From positions 1-8,329 of the forward strand of contig JALZVC010000057.1 in the NCBI GenBank assembly GCA_023301205.1: DNA of 8,329 bases. The letters are read 5' to 3'. Origin of the DNA: Flavobacteriaceae bacterium (GTDB lineage Bacteria > Bacteroidota > Bacteroidia > Flavobacteriales > Flavobacteriaceae). Below, in pieces: positions 1-5,487 of this stretch. Position 1 is the stretch's first letter, and the number at the start of each line of letters is the position of its first letter. Under the pieces are notes generated by a model, which saw nothing but the letters and a program-made list of their open reading frames with translations, did not search any database and was not told the DNA's origin. The translations under genes were made by a program, and so were the position numbers.

Positions 1-1
1 A

Positions 2-109
2 ACGTATAATGGAAATCCAATGCCGTCAAGTGATTACTGGTTCTTGGTTGAGTATACGGAAGATGAGACAAGAAAACAATTTAGAAATCACTTTACTTTA
101 AAACGATAA
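2..109 (+). CDS. 3' end of a T9SS type-B sorting domain protein (partial)
   Basis: Only the last 35 codons are present; the reading frame is open from base 2 to a TAA at 107-109. The visible peptide reads YNGNPMPSSDYWF, then an acidic stretch, and ends HFTLKR. This is the typical end of the type-B C-terminal signal (gliding-motility-associated C-terminal domain, CHU_C family). The signal directs Bacteroidota proteins through the type IX secretion system to the cell surface or medium. In this family the tail is recognised by the T9SS machinery; it says nothing about the activity of the missing N-terminal part, which is often a large adhesin or repeat protein. The gene converges on the minus-strand FadL-like gene and ends 10 bases before a strong palindrome. 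The family call is confident; the identity of the whole protein is unknown. Confidence 0.85.
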   Translation, partial: TYNGNPMPSSDYWFLVEYTEDETRKQFRNHFTLKR

Positions 110-119
110 AATTTGTAGC

Positions 120-163
120 GCAAAAGCCGTGATTTTCTAATTCTAGAAAAGCACGGCTTTTGC
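120..163. terminator. Large palindrome, probable bidirectional terminator
   Basis: Two 20-base arms (120-139 and 144-163) pair with a single A/G mismatch (132 with 151) around a 4-base loop ATTC. The core is AAAAGCCGTG on the left and CACGGCTTTT on the right, so each strand sees a GC-rich stem followed by T residues. It lies between convergent genes: the T9SS cargo ends at 109 on plus and the FadL-like gene ends at 187 on minus. Position and symmetry fit a terminator shared by both transcripts. A smaller 5-bp hairpin (184-197) overlaps the stop codon of the minus-strand gene. Confidence 0.75.
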
Positions 164-186
164 TATGATGCAAACTTGTTTTTACC

Positions 187-1704
187 TTAATAAAGGTTAA
201 ATCCTAATGATAAAATAACATTGTTTCTATTCGTATCGGTAGTTATACCATTTGATAGTCCACTAAAAATGGTTTGAGAGCTTGATTGTTGTGCATAAGA
301 ATATCCTAAGTCCAAAAAGTAATTACCAAAAACATAACCAAGACCTAAGGAGAAACCTTTAAGGTCGTCCAGGATATCTTCGTCCTCGTAGGGGCTTTCT
401 TCTAGTCGTGCACCCGCTCTAAAACTAAAATCCTTGTACCTATATTCTCCACCTACTTTAATAGTTGATGCCGTAGTTAAAATGTTTGCTATTTCAGTAT
501 TAAGGGATTGAAAAGGCGTTCTGTCGTCAAAAATTTCTAATCTACTATTTGAATAATCTTTAATAGAATAATCTAAGCTAATTAAGCCTTTTTTGCCAAA
601 TACATAAGCAAGACCAGCTTGTAATTTCCCTGGAGTTTTTAACTCATATCTTTGAAAAACGTTAATTACATTTGGGTCTATAAAAACATCGCGTTCTTCA
701 AGACCGGATACCGTTATCAAATTTTGAGTTGTTTCTTCTGAAATGTTATACCAAGTTGGCGTTTCATAACTCAAGCCTAATCGTATATTGTTTTTTATTT
801 TTGCAATTCCTCCTATTTGAGCAGAGAATCCATTTCCGAAGGAAAATAAATTTTCTTCGAATCGCACGAAATCTATGTTCGAATTAGTTGCGTTATTATT
901 TTCTCTAAATACTCTTCGCTCACGATATTCAATAGTGTAGGTATTTAAGTTAACCCCAAAAAAGAAATTGTCTGTGTATTGAGTAGCAAAATTAAGGGTG
1001 TATTTGCCGCTAAACCCTTCCGTTTGCTCTGTGTAATTCTGGTCAAAACTGTTCCCGTTAACCGCATTCACATAAGTAGTATTATCTGGGTCGTTTGGGT
1101 CGAGTGGATTAATTAAAAATCCTTGAAATCCTAAAAAGGCATTCTGCGCAGCCACCCCTTCTGTTTCTCCAAGAAAAGTATATAAGTCTGCGATGGTTTC
1201 GCCACTTTGTAATTGTAATAGGTTAAGAGGAATACCTTGAGATTGACCTAAAAAGAAGTTTGAAATAGAGGTGCTAGTTGTTCCGTCAGCCACGATAAAA
1301 TCATCATAGTTATTTGTATTATCGTAGTTGAGGCCTATGGTGAATTTTTTCCAGGGTGAATTTTCATTATACGAATTAAATACAAATACTGCTCCAGCCT
1401 GGTTTAAAGAGACATCTGTGTCAGACCCATTTGCTATTGAGTTGTTGTAATTGCTCTCGTTAGATCTGTCTAAGACTCCAGTACTAACCGATCCGCTATT
1501 CGATAAAAAAACGGCACTACCTGCAGGGTTAATCCCTATAGAAGTTAAGTCGCCGCCAAGTGCTGTAAATGCCCCGCCCATAGCTAAATACCTTGCAGTT
1601 CCTATAGGTTCGTCAGTGGTATATCTAACAATATCACTAATGTTTTGGGCACTAGAAAGACTCACGGCGATACACGCCGCGAGTATTAATATTTTATTTT
1701 TCAT
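187..1704 (-). CDS. FadL/OmpP1-family outer membrane beta-barrel protein
   Basis: A 505-residue protein with an N-terminal Sec signal peptide: KNK, then a hydrophobic stretch, with likely cleavage after SSA at residue 19. A cysteine at residue 11 sits inside the hydrophobic stretch, too early for a lipobox. Residues 41-66 (AMGGAFTALGGD, then a SIGINPAG segment) match the plug/N-terminal region shared by the Bacteroidota OmpP1/FadL/TodX family, often annotated as hemin receptor or outer membrane transport protein. The rest alternates polar and hydrophobic residues as expected for beta strands and ends in NVILSLGFNLY with a terminal aromatic residue, typical of the last barrel strand. Family members form barrels that pass hydrophobic compounds; the substrate here cannot be inferred. 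PorV of the T9SS is a relative, but its neighbours are absent. The gene follows the RS-rich lipoprotein gene by 15 bases, so the two are probably one transcript. Confidence 0.85.
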   Translation of the reverse strand: MKNKILILAACIAVSLSSAQNISDIVRYTTDEPIGTARYLAMGGAFTALGGDLTSIGINPAGSAVFLSNSGSVSTGVLDRSNESNYNNSIANGSDTDVSLNQAGAVFVFNSYNENSPWKKFTIGLNYDNTNNYDDFIVADGTTSTSISNFFLGQSQGIPLNLLQLQSGETIADLYTFLGETEGVAAQNAFLGFQGFLINPLDPNDPDNTTYVNAVNGNSFDQNYTEQTEGFSGKYTLNFATQYTDNFFFGVNLNTYTIEYRERRVFRENNNATNSNIDFVRFEENLFSFGNGFSAQIGGIAKIKNNIRLGLSYETPTWYNISEETTQNLITVSGLEERDVFIDPNVINVFQRYELKTPGKLQAGLAYVFGKKGLISLDYSIKDYSNSRLEIFDDRTPFQSLNTEIANILTTASTIKVGGEYRYKDFSFRAGARLEESPYEDEDILDDLKGFSLGLGYVFGNYFLDLGYSYAQQSSSQTIFSGLSNGITTDTNRNNVILSLGFNLY

Positions 1705-1719
1705 AATTTTAATTGAATT

Positions 1720-2055
1720 TTATTTTCCACCTCTTCTAGAGCTGCTTGATCTGCCACCTCCAGATGATCTGCTTGAAGATCTAGAAGAGCCACTGCTTGA
1801 TCTTGCTGAGCTGGATGATCTTGAACTAGATGATCTTGCAGATGAGCTAGATCTGCTTCGAGAATTGGATGATGATCTAGCGTTTGATGATCTTGTTCTC
1901 GATGAAGAACGAGCGTTCGTAGGTCTTGATCGAGTGTTAGAAGATCTTTGTGTTGTAGAACTCCTTGAATTTGTACGATTACTAAGAGATGATGTATTTG
2001 ATCTTGAAGCGCTACTTCTTCTGCTATTTGAACGTAAATTTCTTAGTTCATTAGC
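1720..2055 (-). repeat. Ser/Arg codon repeat region, GATC-rich
   Basis: This is the DNA behind the RS-rich tail. It is degenerate rather than an exact tandem array: AGA followed by TCA or TCT (Arg-Ser) recurs at irregular spacing with extra Ser codons between. As a by-product, GATC occurs 12 times between 1748 and 2003, roughly ten times chance expectation. The region also leaves long open frames on the opposite strand that are not genes. Confidence 0.7.
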
Positions 2056-2775
2056 TCCGTTTCTTCGTGTAGTAAAATCTCGATTTGATGTTTGTCTTAT
2101 TCCTTGATATGCAACACCATTTCCGAAGCCTCCGTTGTAAGGGCTATTGAAAGCGTAGGGGTTTCCGTAATATCCATTTCCGAAGAACCCTCCTCCGAAG
2201 AATCCGCCACCATAGAATCCCCCGCCAAAGAATCCACCACCATAGAAACCACGATTAAAGCCAAAACCACGATTAAAACCTCCATAGCCTCCAAACCAGC
2301 CTGGTCTAAAGTAGTAATTGTTGTAACCCCAATAATTAAAATAACCGTAGTTCCAATAGTTATAGTTACCCCAGCCGTTGCTATATACATTAATTGTAAT
2401 TTCACCATCGTTTTCTCCCCAAGACCCGTAACTTTCATTCAAATCTTGTTCAATAACATATCCATTTTCATCTAAGGATTCGCGAGTAGAGTAGGACTCC
2501 ACGTCTGTGAATACCTTATCTTCTTCAGAAATACCATCAAGTTCCTGCGCTTTGGTGCTAAAATATTGCTGATAATAGTTGTTTTTATCTTCAGGTGCTG
2601 CGTCCACAACAACCTCTTCTGTTGCTCTGCTGTCTATCCTAGTATTGTTACCATAGATGCCATCATCAACACGGCCTGTGTTGTTGTAAGTACCGCAAGA
2701 CGCAAGTATTAGAATGGTAAGGACTGCTGATACCCCTTTTAATTTAGGTAGTAAGGTGGAGAATGTTGCTTTCAT
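1720..2775 (-). CDS. Lipoprotein with Gly/aromatic-rich middle and Ser/Arg-rich tail
   Basis: A 351-residue protein of unknown function. Residues 15-27 form a hydrophobic signal ending in the lipobox LASC, so the mature protein should start at Cys27 and be lipid-anchored in the envelope. Residues 28-125 are polar and acidic. Residues 130-220 are rich in Gly, Asn, Tyr, Phe and Trp, including about five copies of a GGGF(F/Y) pentapeptide (about 178-200). Residues 240-351 hold about 50 Ser and 24 Arg with almost no acidic residues, giving a strongly basic, probably disordered tail of RS, RSS and ARSSS units. Such proteins can receive spurious hits to eukaryotic vitellogenin or SR proteins because of composition; I give no weight to that. 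The gene is first in a likely two-gene unit with the FadL-like barrel and divergent from proS. A surface or periplasmic structural role, or binding of polyanions, is only a guess. Confidence 0.8.
   Translation of the reverse strand: MKATFSTLLPKLKGVSAVLTILILASCGTYNNTGRVDDGIYGNNTRIDSRATEEVVVDAAPEDKNNYYQQYFSTKAQELDGISEEDKVFTDVESYSTRESLDENGYVIEQDLNESYGSWGENDGEITINVYSNGWGNYNYWNYGYFNYWGYNNYYFRPGWFGGYGGFNRGFGFNRGFYGGGFFGGGFYGGGFFGGGFFGNGYYGNPYAFNSPYNGGFGNGVAYQGIRQTSNRDFTTRRNGANELRNLRSNSRRSSASRSNTSSLSNRTNSRSSTTQRSSNTRSRPTNARSSSRTRSSNARSSSNSRSRSSSSARSSSSRSSSSARSSSGSSRSSSRSSGGGRSSSSRRGGK
2173..2250 (-). repeat. Degenerate 15-base tandem repeat encoding GGGF(F/Y)
   Basis: About five imperfect 15-base units encode successive Gly-Gly-Gly-Phe-(Phe/Tyr) pentapeptides in the middle of the RS-rich lipoprotein. 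Units differ mostly at third codon positions, so the repeat is kept at protein level and the array is probably old rather than freshly expanded. The unit length is a multiple of three, so gain or loss of units would keep the frame. Confidence 0.7.
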
Positions 2776-2818
2776 AACTTTATGTATTTAATTGTTCGGG
2801 AGTATAAAAATAAGTAGT

Positions 2819-2848
2819 TTTGCCGAGAACTACACACATTTAACTTAA
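2819..2848 (+). promoter_or_regulatory. Possible proS promoter
   Basis: In the 101-base divergent spacer, TTTG at 2819-2822 is followed after 18 bases by TAACTTAA (2841-2848). This resembles the Bacteroidota -33/-7 pattern TTTG and TAnnTTTG but misses two bases of the -7 element. It would start transcription about 20 bases before the proS ATG. For the opposite gene pair, a candidate -7 element TATTTTTA (complement of 2805-2812) has no good -33 partner. Both are weak predictions. Confidence 0.3.
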
Positions 2849-2876
2849 TCACAACATTTGTGCCAAAAAACGATCT

Positions 2877-4355
2877 ATGGCTAAGAATTTAACTACGCGA
2901 GAAGAAGATTATTCAAAATGGTATAACGAACTGGTAATCAAAGCTGACTTGGCTGAGAATTCTGCAGTTAGGGGGTGTATGGTAATTAAGCCTTATGGCT
3001 ATGCAATTTGGGAAAAAATGCAAGCAGAGCTAGATAGAATGTTTAAAGAAACAGGACATGAAAATGCCTATTTCCCGCTTTTTGTTCCTAAAAGTTTATT
3101 TGAAGCCGAAGAAAAAAATGCAGAAGGTTTTGCAAAAGAGTGTGCAGTTGTAACACATTATCGCTTGCAAAATGATCCTGATAAACCAGGAAAGTTACGA
3201 GTTGATCCAGAGGCAAAATTAGAAGAAGAATTAGTGGTAAGACCAACATCTGAAGCTATTATATGGAAAACTTATAAAGGTTGGATTCAATCTTACAGAG
3301 ATTTGCCATTACTAATAAATCAATGGGCTAATGTGGTGCGTTGGGAGATGCGTACACGTTTATTTTTAAGAACTGCTGAGTTTTTATGGCAAGAAGGACA
3401 TACTGCACACGCAACCAAAAGTGAAGCAGTTACAGAGGCAAAACAAATGCAAGATGTATATGCCACTTTTACTGAAAACTTTATGGCGATGCCAGTTGTA
3501 AAAGGTATAAAATCTGATAGCGAGCGTTTTGCTGGTGCAGAAGACACCTATACTATTGAAGCCTTAATGCAAGATGGAAAAGCGTTACAAGCAGGAACAT
3601 CCCATTTTTTAGGTCAGAATTTTGCGAAGGCATTTGATGTAAAATTTGCAACTAAAGAAGGGAAGCAAGAATATGTTTGGGCTACCTCTTGGGGAGTGTC
3701 TACTCGATTAATGGGCGCCCTGGTTATGACGCATAGTGATGATAAAGGTCTTGTTTTGCCTCCTAAATTAGCGCCACATCAAGTAGTGATTGTGCCTATA
3801 TATAGGAATGATGAGCAATTTGACGCGGTAAGTGAAGCTGCTAATAAGTTGATGAAGGAGTTGCGTGCAAAAGGAATACGTGTAAAATTTGATAATAGAG
3901 ATACCCATAAACCAGGGTGGAAGTTTAATGAATATGAATTAAAAGGTATTCCTGTAAGAATCGCCATAGGCCCGAAAGATCTAGAAAATGGCACTTTTGA
4001 GGTTGCACGAAGAGATACGCTAACAAAAGAAGTGTTAGCGAAAGATGTAATTATTGATCACGTTGTTGGTTTGATGGAGGAGATACAAACCAGTTTATTT
4101 ACAAAAGCAATCGATCATAGAGCAGCGCATACAACTGAGGTTGAGAGCTATGAAGAATTTAAAACGTTATTAGAAGAAAAAGGTGGTTTCTTTTCAGCGC
4201 ATTGGGATGGGACAAATGAGACAGAAGAGAAGATTAAAAAAGAAACTAAAGCAACGATACGATGTATTCCTTTAGATGATAATAATACCTCTGGAAAGTG
4301 CATTGTTACTGGAAATCCAAGTGCAAGACGTGTTCTTTTTGCGAAGGCATATTAA
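2877..4355 (+). CDS. proS: Prolyl-tRNA synthetase, short archaeal/eukaryotic-type
   Basis: Charges tRNA-Pro with proline in the cytoplasm. The 492-residue length and layout fit the class IIa ProRS form without the large editing insertion of E. coli ProRS. Motif 1 lies around residues 38-71 (AYFPLFVP), RPTSE at 122-126, motif 2 at 155-177 (RWEMR, then EGHTAH), an AGTSHFLGQ substrate loop at 239-247 and motif 3 at 271-291 with Arg277. The anticodon-binding domain spans about 300-405, and a C-terminal domain ends in the conserved FAKAY. The zinc-binding cysteines of that last domain are mostly replaced: the first pair lies in a WDGTNET segment (443-449) without Cys, and only Cys475 of the second pair remains (Thr478 follows). 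The ATG at 2877 starts the conserved N-terminus; no Shine-Dalgarno sequence is seen. It is divergent from the RS-rich lipoprotein gene and upstream of tRNA-Glu/rpsT, which have their own promoter. Confidence 0.97.
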   Translation: MAKNLTTREEDYSKWYNELVIKADLAENSAVRGCMVIKPYGYAIWEKMQAELDRMFKETGHENAYFPLFVPKSLFEAEEKNAEGFAKECAVVTHYRLQNDPDKPGKLRVDPEAKLEEELVVRPTSEAIIWKTYKGWIQSYRDLPLLINQWANVVRWEMRTRLFLRTAEFLWQEGHTAHATKSEAVTEAKQMQDVYATFTENFMAMPVVKGIKSDSERFAGAEDTYTIEALMQDGKALQAGTSHFLGQNFAKAFDVKFATKEGKQEYVWATSWGVSTRLMGALVMTHSDDKGLVLPPKLAPHQVVIVPIYRNDEQFDAVSEAANKLMKELRAKGIRVKFDNRDTHKPGWKFNEYELKGIPVRIAIGPKDLENGTFEVARRDTLTKEVLAKDVIIDHVVGLMEEIQTSLFTKAIDHRAAHTTEVESYEEFKTLLEEKGGFFSAHWDGTNETEEKIKKETKATIRCIPLDDNNTSGKCIVTGNPSARRVLFAKAY

Positions 4356-4381
4356 AAAAAATAAAAAAATATTATTTTGAA

Positions 4382-4412
4382 TTTGCAGCATTGAAGATAA
4401 GTTGTATCTTTG
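4382..4412 (+). promoter_or_regulatory. Promoter of tRNA-Glu and rpsT
   Basis: TTTG at 4382-4385, a 19-base spacer, then TATCTTTG at 4405-4412: an exact match to the Bacteroidota housekeeping promoter (TTTG and TAnnTTTG). Transcription should start about 4417-4420, giving a short 5' leader before the tRNA at 4432. It is the cleanest promoter in the window, as expected for a stable RNA and ribosomal protein transcript. Confidence 0.85.
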
Positions 4413-4431
4413 CACTCGCATAACGAAAAAT

Positions 4432-4503
4432 GGTCCGTTCGTCTAGGGGTTAGGACGCATGGTTTTCATCCATGTAACAGGGGTTCGATTCCCCTACGGA
4501 CTA
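4432..4503 (+). tRNA. tRNA-Glu (anticodon TTC)
   Basis: A complete 72-base cloverleaf. The acceptor stem GGTCCGT (4432-4438) pairs with ACGGACT (4496-4502), with one G-T at the first pair, and the discriminator is A4503. The D arm contains GGGGTTAGG. The anticodon stem CATGG/CCATG encloses the loop TTTTCAT, with anticodon TTC at 4465-4467, reading GAA and GAG. The variable loop is 4 bases (TAAC), and the T arm AGGGG-TTCGATT-CCCCT is intact. The terminal CCA is not encoded and must be added. The rpsT start codon lies 21 bases downstream without a terminator, so tRNA processing should release the rpsT mRNA. Confidence 0.97.
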
Positions 4504-4524
4504 CAAAAGTAAAACAAAAATAGA

Positions 4525-4776
4525 ATGGCAAATCACAAGTCAGCATTAAAGAGAATTAGAAGTAGTGAAACGAAAAGACTTCGTAACCGTTACCAGCATA
4601 AAACTGCTCGTAACGTAATGAAGCGTTTTCAAGAGCTAACAGATAAGAAAGAAGCAGAAAAAATGCTTAATACTGTTTATGGTTCAATTGATAAATTAGC
4701 TAAGAAAAACATTATTCACGCGAATAAGGCTGGTAATTTAAAATCTAATATGGCTAAACACGTAGCGACACTTTAA
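4525..4776 (+). CDS. rpsT: 30S ribosomal protein bS20
   Basis: An 83-residue, very basic protein beginning MANHKSALKRIR, the standard bS20 start, with the family pattern of three long helices (including RNRYQHKTARN and the C-terminal HANKAGNLKSNMAKHV). bS20 binds 16S rRNA near the bottom of the 30S body (helices 9 and 44) and is a primary assembly protein. The length is normal for the family. The ATG follows an A-rich leader (4504-4524) with no Shine-Dalgarno sequence, as is usual in Bacteroidota. It shares the strong promoter of the tRNA-Glu gene, and its transcript ends at a hairpin about 26 bases past the stop, so tRNA-Glu and rpsT form a compact two-gene unit. Confidence 0.98.
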   Translation: MANHKSALKRIRSSETKRLRNRYQHKTARNVMKRFQELTDKKEAEKMLNTVYGSIDKLAKKNIIHANKAGNLKSNMAKHVATL

Positions 4777-4801
4777 ACTGTTTTACAAAACAATTTAAAA
4801 T

Positions 4802-4832
4802 ACTCCTTCAGGATAACTGTGGGAGTTTTTTT
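4802..4832 (+). terminator. Rho-independent terminator after rpsT
   Basis: A 10-position stem (4802-4811 with 4817-4826; ACTCC pairs with GGAGT, then one wobble, one T-T mismatch and three more pairs) encloses the loop GATAA and is followed by seven T residues (4826-4832). It lies in the 76-base gap between convergent rpsT and coaD. On the minus strand the stem is followed by no good T run, so it mainly serves rpsT. Confidence 0.85.
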
Positions 4833-4852
4833 ATGACCAAAAGCGAAAATGA

Positions 4853-5299
4853 TTAAGGGATAAGGGAGTAGTAATCTCCGTTATTACGGGCAATATCTCT
4901 TACAATCGAAGACGAAATGTATGCGTATTCTGGGCTACATATTAAAAAAACACTATCTACACCATTTACCTTTTCATTAGCTTGTGCAATGGCTTGCTCA
5001 TACGTGAAATCCTTGGTGTTACGAAGCCCGCGTAAAATAAATTGCGCGTTGTGTTTCTTGCAAAAATCAGCGGTAAGTCCATCATAGTCGGCTGCTGAAA
5101 CGTTAGGGTATGCAGCTAAGGCTTTTTCTATGATCTCTTTGCGCTCTTCTAAGGTCCACATATATTTTTTAGTAGCGTTTGTGCCAATGGCCACAATTAT
5201 AGAATCAAAAAGAGGGATGGCTCTTTCAATAATGTCTAAATGACCTAAGGTGAATGGGTCAAAAGATCCAGGAAATACTGCTATTTTTTTTGATGACAT
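4853..5299 (-). CDS. coaD: Phosphopantetheine adenylyltransferase
   Basis: Transfers AMP from ATP to 4'-phosphopantetheine, giving dephospho-CoA, the penultimate step of coenzyme A synthesis, in the cytosol. The 148 residues carry the nucleotidyltransferase signature GSFDPFTLGH (11-20), with His20 equivalent to His18 of E. coli CoaD and Leu18 in place of the usual Asn. Lys44 matches E. coli Lys42, and RGLRN (90-94) gives Arg90/Arg93, matching Arg88/Arg91. ISSS (128-131) completes the ATP site. All catalytic residues I can align are kept; the protein is about ten residues shorter at the C-terminus than the E. coli enzyme, beyond the active site. The start at ATG 5299 puts the signature at the usual distance from the N-terminus. 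It follows the ABC-F gene on the same strand after a 188-base gap, so an independent promoter is likely. Confidence 0.97.
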   Translation of the reverse strand: MSSKKIAVFPGSFDPFTLGHLDIIERAIPLFDSIIVAIGTNATKKYMWTLEERKEIIEKALAAYPNVSAADYDGLTADFCKKHNAQFILRGLRNTKDFTYEQAIAQANEKVNGVDSVFLICSPEYAYISSSIVRDIARNNGDYYSLIP

Positions 5300-5317
5300 G
5301 CATGTGTGTTTATCTAG

Positions 5318-5325
5318 TAAAGATA
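5318..5325 (-). promoter_or_regulatory. Possible coaD -7 element
   Basis: On the minus strand TATCTTTA lies 18 bases upstream of the coaD ATG and matches TAnnTTTG at seven of eight positions. No TTTG is found at the proper upstream distance, so the call rests on the -7 element alone. Confidence 0.3.
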
Positions 5326-5438
5326 GTGAATTTTGATACTTATTATTCCTATATCCTATTGAGCACAGTCAAAATTCTTAAAGACGCCTAATTAGTTATA
5401 TTCATTAACTAAATTTAGCATACAGTCTAATTCATTTC

Positions 5439-5476
5439 TGCTTCAAAAATATTTGATATTTAATATTTCCGAAGCA
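5439..5476 (-). terminator. Imperfect hairpin downstream of the ABC-F gene
   Basis: TGCTTC (5439-5444) pairs with GAAGCA (5471-5476) and AAATATT (5447-5453) with AATATTT (5462-5468). A two-base mismatch separates the two stems, and the loop is 8 bases. It begins 11 bases past the ABC-F stop codon, where a terminator is expected. The inner stem is all A-T and there is no clean T run after it on the minus strand, so it may be a weak terminator or only an mRNA 3'-end stabiliser. Confidence 0.4.
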
Positions 5477-5487
5477 AAAAATTTTAA

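Noticed and set aside
187..1704. PorV (T9SS shuttle protein) identity for the barrel
   Set aside because: Both belong to the FadL-like superfamily, but no porU or other T9SS core gene is adjacent and the N-terminal motif fits the OmpP1/hemin-receptor-type group better.
1451..2107. Long plus-strand open frame rich in Asp, Glu and Leu (218 codons)
   Set aside because: It is the complement of the Ser/Arg codon repeat and of the start of the FadL-like gene. Its Leu/Asp-rich composition is what antisense AGA/TCA/TCT codons produce, and it has no promoter or recognisable domain.
1720..2250. CRISPR-like or tandem-repeat array
   Set aside because: Repeats are codon-phased, degenerate and without regular spacers; they are protein-coding low complexity.
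2092..2475. Open frames on both strands inside the lipoprotein gene (Ile/Val/Thr-rich peptides)
   Set aside because: They are shifted readings of the repetitive Gly/aromatic codons; the lipoprotein frame has a signal peptide, lipobox and full length.
3320..3994. Minus-strand open frames inside proS
   Set aside because: proS is strongly conserved across the whole region, and the antisense peptides have no features of their own.
4356..4381. Terminator for proS
   Set aside because: Only A/T runs are present after the stop; no GC-containing stem is found, so read-through into tRNA-Glu is possible but not shown.
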